Assembly: GCF_000024785.1 (NCBI RefSeq)
Contig: NC_013441.1
Coordinates: 868,001 to 932,000 of the forward strand
Reading direction: 5' to 3'
Source of the DNA: Gordonia bronchialis DSM 43247
Lineage (GTDB): Bacteria > Actinomycetota > Actinomycetes > Mycobacteriales > Mycobacteriaceae
DNA length: 64,000 nt
Shown: positions 37,340-46,119 of the stretch, piece by piece
Position numbering within the stretch: the stretch's first letter is position 1
Layout of the letters: every line of letters begins with the position of its first letter
Made by a program: the position numbers and the translations under genes
The notes under the pieces: model-generated
Seen by the model: the letters and a program-made list of their open reading frames with translations, nothing else
What the model was told of the DNA's origin: nothing
The model's database searches: none

Positions 37340-38023
37340 ATGACAGCACGTATCGGGGTCATCACTTTCCCGGGCACGCTCGACGATGTCGACGCGAGCC
37401 GCGCCGTCCGGCTTGCCGGGGCGCAGGCCGTCGAGTTGTGGCACGGCGATGCCGACCTCAAGGGTGTCGACGCGGTCGTCGTACCCGGCGGATTCTCCTA
37501 CGGCGACTATCTGCGCGCCGGTGCGATCGCCCGCTTCGCCCCCGTGATGGGGTCTGTGGTGGAGGCCGCCGCCAAGGGGATGCCGGTCCTCGGGATCTGC
37601 AACGGTTTTCAGGTGCTGTGCGAGGCCGGCCTGCTGCCGGGTGCCCTGACCCGCAATGAGGGTCTGCACTTCATTTGCCGCGATCAGTGGCTGCGCGTCG
37701 AATCCACCACCACGGCATGGACATCTCGATTCGAGCGTGGCGCCGAGATCCTCATCCCACTCAAGTCGGGTGAGGGACGCTACGTGGCACCTCAGCGCAA
37801 ACTCGAGGAGCTCGAGGGCGAAGGACTGATCGTGTTCACCTACGCCGGTGACAACCCCAACGGATCAGCCCTCGACATCGCCGGCATCAGCAGCCCCGAC
37901 GGACGCATCGTCGGCCTGATGCCGCATCCCGAACACGCCACCGAGGCGTTGACGGGTCCCAGCGACGACGGCCTCGGCCTGTTCTATTCGGCAATCGACG
38001 CCGTCCTCGCCGCCGCACCATGA
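37340..38023 (+). CDS. purQ: Phosphoribosylformylglycinamidine synthase subunit PurQ (glutamine amidotransferase)
   Basis: 227 residues, class I glutaminase: [19 protein letters not shown], nucleophile Cys in [19 protein letters not shown], and catalytic His/Glu in [11 protein letters not shown]. Releases ammonia from glutamine for FGAM synthase (purine step 4). Overlaps the next gene by 4 bp (ATGA), giving a purS-purQ-membrane protein-M18 peptidase operon. Confidence 0.95.
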   Translation: MTARIGVITFPGTLDDVDASRAVRLAGAQAVELWHGDADLKGVDAVVVPGGFSYGDYLRAGAIARFAPVMGSVVEAAAKGMPVLGICNGFQVLCEAGLLPGALTRNEGLHFICRDQWLRVESTTTAWTSRFERGAEILIPLKSGEGRYVAPQRKLEELEGEGLIVFTYAGDNPNGSALDIAGISSPDGRIVGLMPHPEHATEALTGPSDDGLGLFYSAIDAVLAAAP

Positions 38024-38703
38024 TCACGGCCGTCTTCGCGCTGATCGGGGTGGCTGTCCTCGCGGTCGGCGTGATGGCGATGCGGATGCGGTGGCGCGTC
38101 GGATCGGTGGCGCTCGCGGTGGCCATCATCTGCGCAGGTATGGCCTACGACAACTTCGCGGTCGCCGTGGGACGGTTCATCGGGTACGGCGACGCGTTGA
38201 TGGCGATCAACGTGCCGCGCTACTGGATTCACGCACTGTTCGTCCCGATGCTGATCCTCATCGCCGGTGTCCTCGTGTATCGGCTCGGGGTGCGCCAGAT
38301 CGGTTCTCGCGGCACCGTGATCGCCGGCTCGGTACTCGTCGCGATGCTCCTGGTTATCGGCATCATCACCGACATCGCGCGTCTCGACCTGAAACCCGAG
38401 GACACCGGTGACGCACTGCGGTATGTGAACGAGGGCGCGAGCGGGCCTCCGGTGGCGGCGGTCGTCACGGTGCTCGCCCTGATCGTGCTGGGCGGGATGG
38501 CCTGGCGCTACGGCTATTTCAAGTGGTTGCTGGTGGGTGCGCTGATCATGCTGGTGGCAGCCGCGGCCGGTACCGCCGTCGTGTGGCTGGGCAACCTGGG
38601 TGAGCTCGCGCTGATGATCTCGCTGCTCGCGACGATGGCCAAGGTCGGCGACCGTGAGGACGATCTGCGTGCCGAGGCGGCCGCGAAGGAGGAACTGGAG
38701 TGA
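38020..38703 (+). CDS. Integral membrane protein of unknown function in the purSQ operon
   Basis: 227 residues with about six hydrophobic helices (near 1-20, 27-48, 68-88, 97-122, 143-162, 167-210) and an acidic C-terminal tail ([20 protein letters not shown]). The cytoplasmic tail has no known motif. Coupled at both ends by 4-bp overlaps to purQ and the M18 aminopeptidase. I do not recognise the family; the position in the operon suggests co-expression rather than a purine role. Confidence 0.75.
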   Translation: MITAVFALIGVAVLAVGVMAMRMRWRVGSVALAVAIICAGMAYDNFAVAVGRFIGYGDALMAINVPRYWIHALFVPMLILIAGVLVYRLGVRQIGSRGTVIAGSVLVAMLLVIGIITDIARLDLKPEDTGDALRYVNEGASGPPVAAVVTVLALIVLGGMAWRYGYFKWLLVGALIMLVAAAAGTAVVWLGNLGELALMISLLATMAKVGDREDDLRAEAAAKEELE

Positions 38704-39977
38704 AGGTCACGACAACGGCCACCGCTGCCGGACTGGGCGAGTTCATCGACGCCTCACCGTCGCCGTTCCACGTATGCGCAAGCGTCGCAGCCGAACTGGA
38801 GCAGGCCGGATTCCGGCGACTCGACGAGGATCGCGAGTGGCCCGCGCCCGATTCGGCGGAGCGGGGCCGCCATTACGTGATCCGCGGCGGTTCCATCATC
38901 GCGTGGGACAGCGGCGACGGCGATACCTTCCGGATCGTCGGCGGCCACACCGACAGCCCCAATCTGCGCGTCAAGCAGCGCCCCGACCGGAGTTCGGCCG
39001 GGCTGGCGATGGTGGCACTGGAGCCGTACGGCGGTGCGTGGCTCAACTCCTGGCTCGACCGTGACCTGGGGTTGTCCGGACGCCTGGCCTATCGGGTGGA
39101 CGACCGGGTGGAGCGCACCCTGGTGCACGTCACTGAGCCGGTGATCCGGGTGCCGCAGTTGGCCATTCACCTCTCCGAGGACCGCAAGGGGGTGTCGCTG
39201 GACCCGCAGCGCCACGTCGACGGTCTCTGGGGCCTGGGTGACGCGGTGCCCGACGTGCTCGGCTGGGTGGCGCAGTACGCCGGTCTCGACCCGGACGCCG
39301 TTCTCGGCTGGGAGCTGATGACCCATGACGTGACGCCCAGCCGACTCATCGGCGTGGACGAGAACCTCCTGAGCGCACCACGATTGGACAATCAGGGCAC
39401 GTGCTATGCGGGGCTGCGTGCCCTCCTCGACGGCACGCCGTCCGCGCACACCCGCATGCTCGCGCTGTTCGACCACGAGGAGGTGGGCAGCGGGTCGGAG
39501 CGTGGCGCCGCGTCGGATCTCCTGGCCACGGTCTGTGAGCGAATCGTGCTGGCCCGCGGTGGATCTCGCGCCGATTACCTGCGTGCGATGGCCGGCAGCG
39601 TGTGCCTGTCGGGTGACATGGCGCACGCCACCCACCCCAACTACCCGGAACGCCACGAACCCGGCCACCGCATCGCGATCAACGGCGGGCCGGTGCTCAA
39701 GGTGAATCAGAACCTGCGCTACGCGTCGGATGCGTTGGGCGAGGCCATCTTCGCGCTCGCCTGTGACACCGCGGGAGTCCCGATGCAGCGCTACACCCAT
39801 CGCGCCGATCTGCCCTGCGGCTCGACGATCGGGCCGATCACCGCGACGCGCACCGGGCTGACCACCATCGACGTCGGTGCGCCACAACTGGCCATGCACA
39901 GTGCACGGGAACTCATGGGTGCCGACGACGTGCCGATGTATTCGGCTGCCCTGCAGGCGTTTCTGTCCGCGTCCTGA
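38700..39977 (+). CDS. M18 family aminopeptidase
   Basis: 425 residues of the aspartyl-aminopeptidase (M18) family: [19 protein letters not shown] at the N-terminus, [19 protein letters not shown] with a metal-binding His/Asp, [20 protein letters not shown] with the Glu-Glu pair, and [16 protein letters not shown] with further metal ligands. A di-zinc cytoplasmic exopeptidase removing N-terminal (often acidic) residues. Annotated as apeB/pepC in relatives. Start GTG 38700 overlaps the previous stop. Confidence 0.92.
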   Translation: MKVTTTATAAGLGEFIDASPSPFHVCASVAAELEQAGFRRLDEDREWPAPDSAERGRHYVIRGGSIIAWDSGDGDTFRIVGGHTDSPNLRVKQRPDRSSAGLAMVALEPYGGAWLNSWLDRDLGLSGRLAYRVDDRVERTLVHVTEPVIRVPQLAIHLSEDRKGVSLDPQRHVDGLWGLGDAVPDVLGWVAQYAGLDPDAVLGWELMTHDVTPSRLIGVDENLLSAPRLDNQGTCYAGLRALLDGTPSAHTRMLALFDHEEVGSGSERGAASDLLATVCERIVLARGGSRADYLRAMAGSVCLSGDMAHATHPNYPERHEPGHRIAINGGPVLKVNQNLRYASDALGEAIFALACDTAGVPMQRYTHRADLPCGSTIGPITATRTGLTTIDVGAPQLAMHSARELMGADDVPMYSAALQAFLSAS

Positions 39978-40020
39978 TGCTCCCGGAGCCTGAATCCATG
40001 GACGCGCCGCCAGTTCCGGC

Positions 40021-40791
40021 TCAGTAGGACCGCGCAAACCCCAGCACGTTGTCGACGTAGGTCATCGAGTTGTTGTAGCGCAGGATGGCGGTCACCCGGG
40101 AGGCGTCGTTGCGCAGATCCAGGTTGCCGTCGCACAGATAGCGGGCGGTGGTGAGCGCGGCGTCGAAGATGTTCTGCGGGTCGGCCTTGCCGTCGCCGTT
40201 GGCGTCGGCTGCGTAGTGATTCCAGGTCTCGGGCAGGAACTGCATCGGGCCGACGGCGCGGTCGTAGGAGGCGTCGCCGTCGAGCCGTCCGTGATCGGTG
40301 TCGGTGATGACCTGATTGCCGGCCAGCGAGCCGTTGAGGACCGGCCCGAAGATGGGGTCGCGCAGGGTGCCATGGCTGTCGACGTTGCCCTCGTCGGCGT
40401 GATGGGACTCCACCTTGCCGATGCCGGCGATGAGGCGCCAGTCGATGCCGCAGCGCGGGTTGGTCCGCGACATGATGTCGGCGGCGTTGACGTAGGCGTC
40501 GTAGTTGCTGACCGGTACCTGGCCGTCGACCACGCTCACCGGGCGCACCGGGGCGGGCGGGGGCGTCGGCGCCGGCGTCACCCGGGGTGCGGTCTCCTTG
40601 GTGACCACGGCCTCGGCGAGGACGACGTTCTTGTGGTGGGCGGCCGCCGGTGCGGACGGTAGCGCCGAGGGGGTGGCGTCGGGTGCTGGACCGGCTTCCG
40701 CGGTTGCCGCGGCGGCCAGGATGCCGATCGGCAGAAGTGCCGTGGCGACGAATGGCGCGCGTGATTTCCGTGGTTTCGAGTGCTTACCCAA
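40021..40791 (-). CDS. Secreted lytic transglycosylase (SLT_2/MltB-like)
   Basis: 256 residues from TTG 40791. Signal-peptide-like hydrophobic segment FVATALLPIGILAAAATAEA, then an Ala/Pro-rich linker and a lytic transglycosylase domain from about residue 110: CGIDWRLIAGIGKVESHH (catalytic Glu in KVESHH), RAVGPMQFLPETWNHYAADA, and DPQNIFDAALTTARYLC. Cuts peptidoglycan glycan strands. I prefer TTG 40791 (MGKHSKP start, with GAGG about 9 nt upstream) over ATG 40848, which would overlap phased promoter boxes. Three CCGTTA boxes lie 60-85 bp upstream. Confidence 0.85.
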   Translation of the reverse strand: MGKHSKPRKSRAPFVATALLPIGILAAAATAEAGPAPDATPSALPSAPAAAHHKNVVLAEAVVTKETAPRVTPAPTPPPAPVRPVSVVDGQVPVSNYDAYVNAADIMSRTNPRCGIDWRLIAGIGKVESHHADEGNVDSHGTLRDPIFGPVLNGSLAGNQVITDTDHGRLDGDASYDRAVGPMQFLPETWNHYAADANGDGKADPQNIFDAALTTARYLCDGNLDLRNDASRVTAILRYNNSMTYVDNVLGFARSY

Positions 40792-40852
40792 ACTGATCGA
40801 CCTCGTGTGTACTGCTCGTGGTGCGGTGAACTCCGGCCGACCGTACATGAAT

Positions 40853-40880
40853 CCGTTAGCTGGCCGTTATTTCACCGTTA
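40853..40880 (-). promoter_or_regulatory. Three CCGTTA boxes phased at 11 bp upstream of the transglycosylase
   Basis: CCGTTA begins at 40853, 40864 and 40875 (TAACGG read toward the gene), exactly 11 bp apart, that is on one face of the helix. OmpR-family regulators bind such head-to-tail repeats; MtrA, which controls peptidoglycan hydrolases in this order, uses GTAAC-like half sites, and the boxes read GTAAC, ATAAC and CTAAC in gene direction. Assignment to MtrA is inference. Confidence 0.5.
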
Positions 40881-40989
40881 CCAAATGGCGCCGCGGGGCC
40901 GACGGGGGAGTCCAACGGCGCAGGCCGTCGCAGCCGTCGAGACATCTTTGTGAGACGGACCACAGCGGCGGGTCCGACGCCGCGACCAC

Positions 40990-41055
40990 AGGAACCGCGT
41001 GTCCCGTCAGAAATCGCGTTCACGGAGGCGGTTTCTGACGGGACACGCGGTTCCT
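40990..41055. repeat. 24-bp perfect inverted repeat
   Basis: Arm 40990-41013 (AGGAACCGCGTGTCCCGTCA+GAAA) is exactly complementary to 41032-41055, with an 18-nt loop. It lies just behind the membrane propeller gene and upstream of the transglycosylase on the same strand. It could act as a terminator insulating the two, or be a mobile palindromic repeat. Confidence 0.75.
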
Positions 41056-41086
41056 GCGTGGCGACACGCCGAGTCACGAGCCCGAG

Positions 41087-42406
41087 TCAGGACGGGCGCA
41101 ACACCGACAACGTGGTGCCCTGCGTGAGCACGACATATCCGTCGACAGCCGACGCGGCCCCGTCACCGGAGAGCGCCACCGCCCAGCGCACCTGGCCGTC
41201 GGGCGCCATCGCGCTCACCTGTCCCCATCCCGCGACGACCATCAGGTCCCCCGACGACCCGACGCACCGGAGCAGATCGAGGTTGGTCTCCGGGTGGCGT
41301 GGATCGGGCGGCAGCATCCCGCCGAGCCGCGAACCGTCGGAGAGCTCGAACATCACCCGGGAGCCGTCGATGCGCGCCAGCGAGAGCAGCGACCCGCAGG
41401 GCCGCGCGCCGGCCTTGGACACCTGCTCGTCGACGACCTGCCAGGTCTCGTCGTGGCCGGCCGGGTCGTATACCGAGTAGACGCCGTGCGACGCGAACAC
41501 CGAACCCTGGATCGCGAGCACCGGCTTCGTCGAGGTTCCCGAGACAAGGCGGACGCCCGGGACCACCGACGTCGGTGCCGAATCGAGTCGCCCGTTCGCC
41601 AGTCCGTACATCGCCACCCGCTGGTTGACGGCCTCGTCGTACTGCACCACGAGACCGCCCGGGTAGAGCTGCATCCGGCACTGCGTGCAACTCACGCGCG
41701 CCTCGCCGTCGCTGCGCCGCAGGGCGTACTCGCTGCCGTCCGCGGTCGGGAGGACCGCCACACCGTCACTGATCTGCACCCGGTCGCGCACGACCGCCTG
41801 CGCGAAGCGTTGGGTCCACAGGGTGCGTCCCCCGGGGGCGACGAGGCTGACCTGATAGCCGAACTTGTTGATCCGCAAGAAGTTCGATGCCCATCCGAAC
41901 ACCGTGCTGGTGCCGTCGAGCGCCGAGCTGCCGCTGATCGTGCCGTCGGGGTCGACGAGATAGAAGGCCGGAGTGGGCGGGTCACCGAGCTCGATCGCGC
42001 ACCCGACCTGCCCGGTCTCGGTGAACGCACAGTCGCCGAGTCCGGCCCGGACGATCTGATCCCAGCGGGCCCGGCCGTTGCGGCGGTCGACGGCCATGAA
42101 CGCGCGACCGATCCCGCTCGGATACGACACCAGCCAGGTGTCGTGGTAGGTGTCGGTGACCTTGATCTGTCCGGCTCCCGCATAACCGGGCAGATCGGCG
42201 TCGGTCAGGGTCCAGGCGACATCCGGCGTCGACCGGTAGTCGCGTAGCAGCCCGAAGTCGTAGTCGGTGTCGTCGGAGTCGGTGGGGCCGCCGATCAGCA
42301 CCGCACCCGCGCCGACCACCATCACCACGCACAGCACCGCAACCACCGATCCGATGCCGAATGGGAGCCGACGCGCAACAGCGGAGACCGACGAGCCGAT
42401 GGACAT
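41087..42406 (-). CDS. Membrane-anchored beta-propeller (PQQ-like repeat) protein
   Basis: 439 residues: a basic N-terminus and one signal-anchor helix (about 17-40, IGSVVAVLCVVMVVGAGAVL), then an extracytoplasmic domain of repeated beta strands with the PQQ-like pattern of W/G and D/G turns (for example AVDRRNGRARWDQIVR, LVAPGGRTLWTQRF, AMAPDGQVRWAVAL). Several Cys (GDCAF, QVGCA, SCTQCRMQ) may form disulfides. Resembles outer-envelope propellers common in Mycobacteriales, function unknown. Confidence 0.75.
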   Translation of the reverse strand: MSIGSSVSAVARRLPFGIGSVVAVLCVVMVVGAGAVLIGGPTDSDDTDYDFGLLRDYRSTPDVAWTLTDADLPGYAGAGQIKVTDTYHDTWLVSYPSGIGRAFMAVDRRNGRARWDQIVRAGLGDCAFTETGQVGCAIELGDPPTPAFYLVDPDGTISGSSALDGTSTVFGWASNFLRINKFGYQVSLVAPGGRTLWTQRFAQAVVRDRVQISDGVAVLPTADGSEYALRRSDGEARVSCTQCRMQLYPGGLVVQYDEAVNQRVAMYGLANGRLDSAPTSVVPGVRLVSGTSTKPVLAIQGSVFASHGVYSVYDPAGHDETWQVVDEQVSKAGARPCGSLLSLARIDGSRVMFELSDGSRLGGMLPPDPRHPETNLDLLRCVGSSGDLMVVAGWGQVSAMAPDGQVRWAVALSGDGAASAVDGYVVLTQGTTLSVLRPS

Positions 42407-42411
42407 GCCGA

Positions 42412-43395
42412 TCAGTCAATCATTGCCGTCTCGCCCAGACGGTCTCGGGTGGTCGAGCGATGTGCCGCATATCGGGTGGGACTCATGCCGAACTCGCGGG
42501 TGAACGCGGAGCTGAGCGCAAACGGGCTTCCGTATCCGACGCGATGGGCGATGGCGCGCAACGAGATGTCGGGGTCGGCGAGCAGGTCGGCGGCGAGCGC
42601 GAGTCGCCACCGCGTCAGATATCCGATCGGAGGTTCGCCCATCAGCTCGGTGAATCGACGTGCGAGCGTGGCCCGCGAGACGCCGACGCTCTGCGCGATC
42701 CCCGCCAGGGTCCACGGGTGTCCGGGATTGGTGTGCATCAGCGCGACGGCCGGCCCGACGACCGGGTCCCGCGACGCCCGGAAGTAGGCGGGCGGGGCGT
42801 CGGAGCGATCCATGAGGTCGCGGATCGCGGTGATGAGGATCAGGTCGACGAGCCGGTCGATGACGACCTCCTGCCCGGGCAGGGTGCGCACGATCTCCGC
42901 TTCGGCCAGCGCGACGAGCGGATCGTCGGGATGGTCGAGCACGCTGATCCGCGGCAGTGATTCCACCACCTGCCGGCTGATCTCGCCGGCGCGATAGGTG
43001 GCGATGAGCATCGTCGTATCGCGCGAATCAGAAGCCGCCTGCGGTCGCCGGTTACCCCACGTGCGTACCCCGACGCTCATCTGCTCGGCGACGCTGTGGC
43101 GTCCGGTCGGGTCGAAGCACCGTCCGTCTTCGTCGATGTGGGCGATGACGGGGCTACGCGCGCGGTCAGACACCGTGTACGGCTCGGTCCCCCGGATCAG
43201 GGCGACGCACCCGACGCCCAACTCGTACTCGGTGCCGTCGTCGTATCCGGCGACGCCGACGCCCTCGGTGACCGCAACGAGGGTGAGCGCCGAGGAGTCC
43301 TCGATCCGGATCGCCCAGCGGTCGGTCATCGCCATCCGCAGCGTGGTCGGGTGGGTGGCGGCCGGACCCCGCAGAAGCCCGTCGAGCGCGTCCAT
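42412..43395 (-). CDS. AraC-family transcriptional regulator
   Basis: 327 residues: an N-terminal cupin_6-like sensory domain (WAIRIEDSSALTLVAVTEGVG and following strands) and two C-terminal helix-turn-helix motifs, WTLAGIAQSVGVSRATLARR and ISLRAIAHRVGYGSPFALSS, ending FTREFGMSPTRYAAHR. ATG 43395 chosen because family homology starts with MDALDGLL; upstream codons are a shadow. Divergent from the DUF1772 gene across 91 bp, which it probably controls. Confidence 0.9.
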   Translation of the reverse strand: MDALDGLLRGPAATHPTTLRMAMTDRWAIRIEDSSALTLVAVTEGVGVAGYDDGTEYELGVGCVALIRGTEPYTVSDRARSPVIAHIDEDGRCFDPTGRHSVAEQMSVGVRTWGNRRPQAASDSRDTTMLIATYRAGEISRQVVESLPRISVLDHPDDPLVALAEAEIVRTLPGQEVVIDRLVDLILITAIRDLMDRSDAPPAYFRASRDPVVGPAVALMHTNPGHPWTLAGIAQSVGVSRATLARRFTELMGEPPIGYLTRWRLALAADLLADPDISLRAIAHRVGYGSPFALSSAFTREFGMSPTRYAAHRSTTRDRLGETAMID

Positions 43396-43486
43396 GGCTG
43401 TCAGATTAGCCGTGATGAGACGATGACGGATGTCTTTGCGTTTTTCGACCATGGATCGTCTCACGCTTTCGCGGTGAGATGAGTTC

Positions 43487-43963
43487 ATGAACGGACTCAA
43501 GGACACCCTGCTCACCCTCACCGTCGTGACCACCGGTCTCAGCGCCGGACTGCTCGCCGCGTTCGCGTACGCGGTGATGCCCGGCCTGGACCGGGCGGGC
43601 CCGTCGGTCGCCGTCCCGGCGATGCAACGCATCAACGTCGCGATCCTCAACCCGCTCTTCGCCGTCATCTTCGTCGGCGGCGTCGTCTTCGGGGTGCTGA
43701 GCCTCTGGGCGTTCTGGCGCGACGATCTGCGCTGGTGGATCGTCGCCGCGGTGATCCTGGTCGTCATCGGACTGGTGATCACCGGCATCGCCAACGTGCC
43801 CGCCAACAACAGGCTCGACGCGGCCGGCGATGTCCACGGGCCCGACGCTGCCCGCGCGTGGTCGGATTTCTACGGAAACTGGGTGCGCTGGAACGTTGTT
43901 CGAGCCGTCGCGACGGCGGCGGGGTGTGCGACGCTGGTCGTGGGGGTGCTGTCCACGCGGTGA
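43487..43963 (+). CDS. DUF1772 (anthrone oxygenase-like) membrane protein
   Basis: 158 residues with four hydrophobic helices and the DUF1772 marks: LSAGLLAAFAYAVMPGLDR at the N-terminus, AMQRINVAILNPLF, NVPANNRLDA and DFYGNWVRWNVVRA. A few fungal relatives oxidise anthrones; bacterial members have no proven substrate. Divergent neighbour of an AraC regulator, a common pairing for this family. Confidence 0.85.
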   Translation: MNGLKDTLLTLTVVTTGLSAGLLAAFAYAVMPGLDRAGPSVAVPAMQRINVAILNPLFAVIFVGGVVFGVLSLWAFWRDDLRWWIVAAVILVVIGLVITGIANVPANNRLDAAGDVHGPDAARAWSDFYGNWVRWNVVRAVATAAGCATLVVGVLSTR

Positions 43964-44005
43964 GTCATCCTGCCGGGTGAGTGGCTCGGTCCTGTTGGTT
44001 CCTTC

Positions 44006-44140
44006 GTGCTGGTTGAGTAGCCTTCTCCCGCTGGCTGAGTCGCTTCCTTCGTGCTGGTTGAGTAGCCTTTTCCCGCTGGCTGAGTCGCTTCCCTCGTGCT
44101 GGTTGAGTAGCCGGAGCGCTAGCGGAGGCGTATCGAAACC
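44006..44140. repeat. Three 45-bp tandem units (GTGCTGGTTGAGTAGCC) and an interspersed repeat tail
   Basis: GTGCTGGTTGAGTAG starts at 44006, 44051 and 44096, a 45-bp period; the intervening DNA (CCCGCTGGCTGAGTCGCTTC) is itself a diverged half-unit. The last copy runs into CCGGAGCGCTAGCGGAGGCG and TATCGAAACC, which I recognise as a common intergenic repeat of Gordonia and relatives. It fills the gap between the DUF1772 and VOC genes (convergent ends). Not a CRISPR: units abut and no spacers occur. Confidence 0.85.
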
Positions 44141-44193
44141 ACTCGCGAGTCAACCGTGTCGGTGGGTGCGGATCAACCAGTCAGGTGTTCCGG

Positions 44194-45510
44194 TCAGAAG
44201 AGTTGTCCCAGATAGAATTCCGCACCCTGGTCGTCGGTGCAGCGGGCGGTGATGCCGTACGGTGCACGTTCTGGTTCGTCGAGAACCTGCCCGCCGGCGG
44301 CGCGGACCCGCTGCACGGCGGCGGCCACGTCGTCGGTGTTCCACATGGGCACTGCGACAGCAGAATCGGCGCCGCCGGCGACACCGATCTGCGGCCGCAC
44401 ATCGGTGACCTCCCAGCCGTCGTCGATGCGTCCGGGACGGAAGTCCCAGCCGAGCACCGCGCCGTAGAAGGCTCGATAATGCGCACTGTCGGGGGTGTGC
44501 ACCGTCAAGTACGACATCTCGCCGATGCCCCGCGGGTGTTGCGCGCCTCGCGGTGCCCCTGGGTCGGGGACATGAACCGCGAAGGCAACCCCCTGGTTGT
44601 CGACGGCATCGACGACGCGTGCTCCGTCGGCCGACACCTCGCCGATGTTGCCTGCCCGGCCGCCGGCGGCGACGATGGCGGCCTGCGCGGAGGCGAAGTC
44701 GTCCACCGCGTACACGCAGAACAGGGTGTTGGAGCCGTAGCCGGCGGCGTTCGAGATGCCAAGTCGGTGACCGAGATTGGTGACCTGACGAGTCTGGGGG
44801 TCGTACTCCCAGCCGAGCACCGCACCGTAGAAGCGGGCAGCGCGCGCTGCGTCGGGGGTCTGCAGGGACATGTAGACGATGTCGCCCGGATGAATCCGTT
44901 CGGCCGCACCGACTTTCGATGGTCCCGTCAGCATCCAGCGATGGCCGAAGGGGTCGACGATGGTCCCGGTCCGAGCGCCGTAGGCCTCGTACGGTTCCCG
45001 GGTGACCGACCCGCCGCCCTGCTCAGCGCGTGCCATGGCGGCGTCGGTGTCGGCAACCGGCAACATCAGGCTCACCGAGACGTGGCCGGGCGCCGGGGCC
45101 CGCAGCCCCATGTCGGGGAACTCGGTGGCCAGATAGATGACGCCGTCACCCATCTCGAGTTCGGCGTGACCGATCGAACCGTCGTCCATGACGATCGGTT
45201 CACCACGCAGCCGGGCGCCGAGATGGTCGACGTACCAGTCGATGGCACGGCGCGCGTCGACGACGGTGAGATAGGGGAGAGCGCCGGGGCGTTCCACGGT
45301 GGAGGAGACCGAAACTGTTGTGTCAGAGATCGTTTCCACTGTGCTCACGATGACTTCCTTCGGTAGGGTCGCGCCGCGGGAGAGCCGATCACGCAGTGCG
45401 CGGGCGAAATCCGGGTCAGGTGCGACGGGGTCGTCGAAGCCAGGGGTATCCGCGGCGCGCAGGATGCGCAACGGGTCGCCGGTCGGGTCCGGGTACTCGG
45501 TGCTGTTCAT
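44194..45510 (-). CDS. VOC superfamily protein with multiple glyoxalase-like domains, coupled to an ECF sigma factor
   Basis: 438 residues. The first about 60 residues (DPDFARALRDRLSRGATLP) are a conserved short N-terminal module often seen before VOC domains beside sigma genes. Then about three VOC modules: PYLTVVDARRAIDWYVDHLG, VYMSLQTPDAARAARFYGAV and YLTVHTPDSAHYRAFYGAVL, each followed by a glyoxalase-type beta fold. The domain may be an enzyme, a resistance protein or a sensor. ATG 45510 overlaps the sigma stop by 4 bp, so both are made from one transcript. Confidence 0.82.
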   Translation of the reverse strand: MNSTEYPDPTGDPLRILRAADTPGFDDPVAPDPDFARALRDRLSRGATLPKEVIVSTVETISDTTVSVSSTVERPGALPYLTVVDARRAIDWYVDHLGARLRGEPIVMDDGSIGHAELEMGDGVIYLATEFPDMGLRAPAPGHVSVSLMLPVADTDAAMARAEQGGGSVTREPYEAYGARTGTIVDPFGHRWMLTGPSKVGAAERIHPGDIVYMSLQTPDAARAARFYGAVLGWEYDPQTRQVTNLGHRLGISNAAGYGSNTLFCVYAVDDFASAQAAIVAAGGRAGNIGEVSADGARVVDAVDNQGVAFAVHVPDPGAPRGAQHPRGIGEMSYLTVHTPDSAHYRAFYGAVLGWDFRPGRIDDGWEVTDVRPQIGVAGGADSAVAVPMWNTDDVAAAVQRVRAAGGQVLDEPERAPYGITARCTDDQGAEFYLGQLF

Positions 45511-46052
45511 GCGTGACCTCCTCTCCGGCTCGACGTTGTCTGATCGGGTTGGTGATCCGGGTAGGCGGCACGAAAGGCGCGCTTGGCCCGGGTGAGCAGT
45601 GCCTCGGTGGCGCCGACGGTGCGATCGAGGATCTCCGCACACTCCGCCACCGGCAGATCGTCGACGTAGCGCAGAGTGAGTGCGCTGCGATGGATCGGCG
45701 AGAGTGTGGCGAGGGTGTGGTGGGCCACCATCGCGTCGAGATGGGCGTCCCACGCGTCGTCGGCGGATTCGGGAAGATCATCCACCGGCTCCGGTGTGCG
45801 CTGCATCCGCCGCCAGTGATCGGCCAGCTTGTGGCGTGCGATCCCGATCAACCACGGCGTCGACGGTTCGGTGGACTCGTCGCGGCGGACGGTGTCCATC
45901 GCCGCCAGGAAGGTCTCCGAGGTCACGTCCTCGGCGACCGCACGATCACGGCAGCGGCGCACGACGAAGCCGTACACCGCCGGAAGCGCCTCGTCGTAGA
46001 CCGCCAGCAGCCCGTCCGGGCCGCTGCGGGAGACCGTGTGGTCACTGCTCAC
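45507..46052 (-). CDS. ECF-type RNA polymerase sigma factor
   Basis: 181 residues. Region 2 is visible as VYGFVVRRCRDRAVAEDVTSETFLAAM and PSTPWLIGIARHKLADHWRR; region 4 as TLSPIHRSALTLRYVDDLPVAECAEIL followed by RTVGATEALLTRAKRAFR. GTG start at 46052. No anti-sigma gene is next to it; instead a VOC protein is translationally coupled, suggesting that the VOC protein is either its target or its modulator. Confidence 0.9.
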   Translation of the reverse strand: MSSDHTVSRSGPDGLLAVYDEALPAVYGFVVRRCRDRAVAEDVTSETFLAAMDTVRRDESTEPSTPWLIGIARHKLADHWRRMQRTPEPVDDLPESADDAWDAHLDAMVAHHTLATLSPIHRSALTLRYVDDLPVAECAEILDRTVGATEALLTRAKRAFRAAYPDHQPDQTTSSRRGGHA

Positions 46053-46119
46053 GTCTCTATCGTCGTGTGCGGGGCCCGGAATCCGACGCCGGATTGGGAA
46101 GAATTTCTCGCCGGGCGTG

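Noticed and set aside
44006..44140. Regularly spaced 45-bp repeats as CRISPR or coding repeats
   Set aside because: The DNA between copies is itself repeated, not unique; the antisense frame that encodes a repetitive peptide has no ribosome site.
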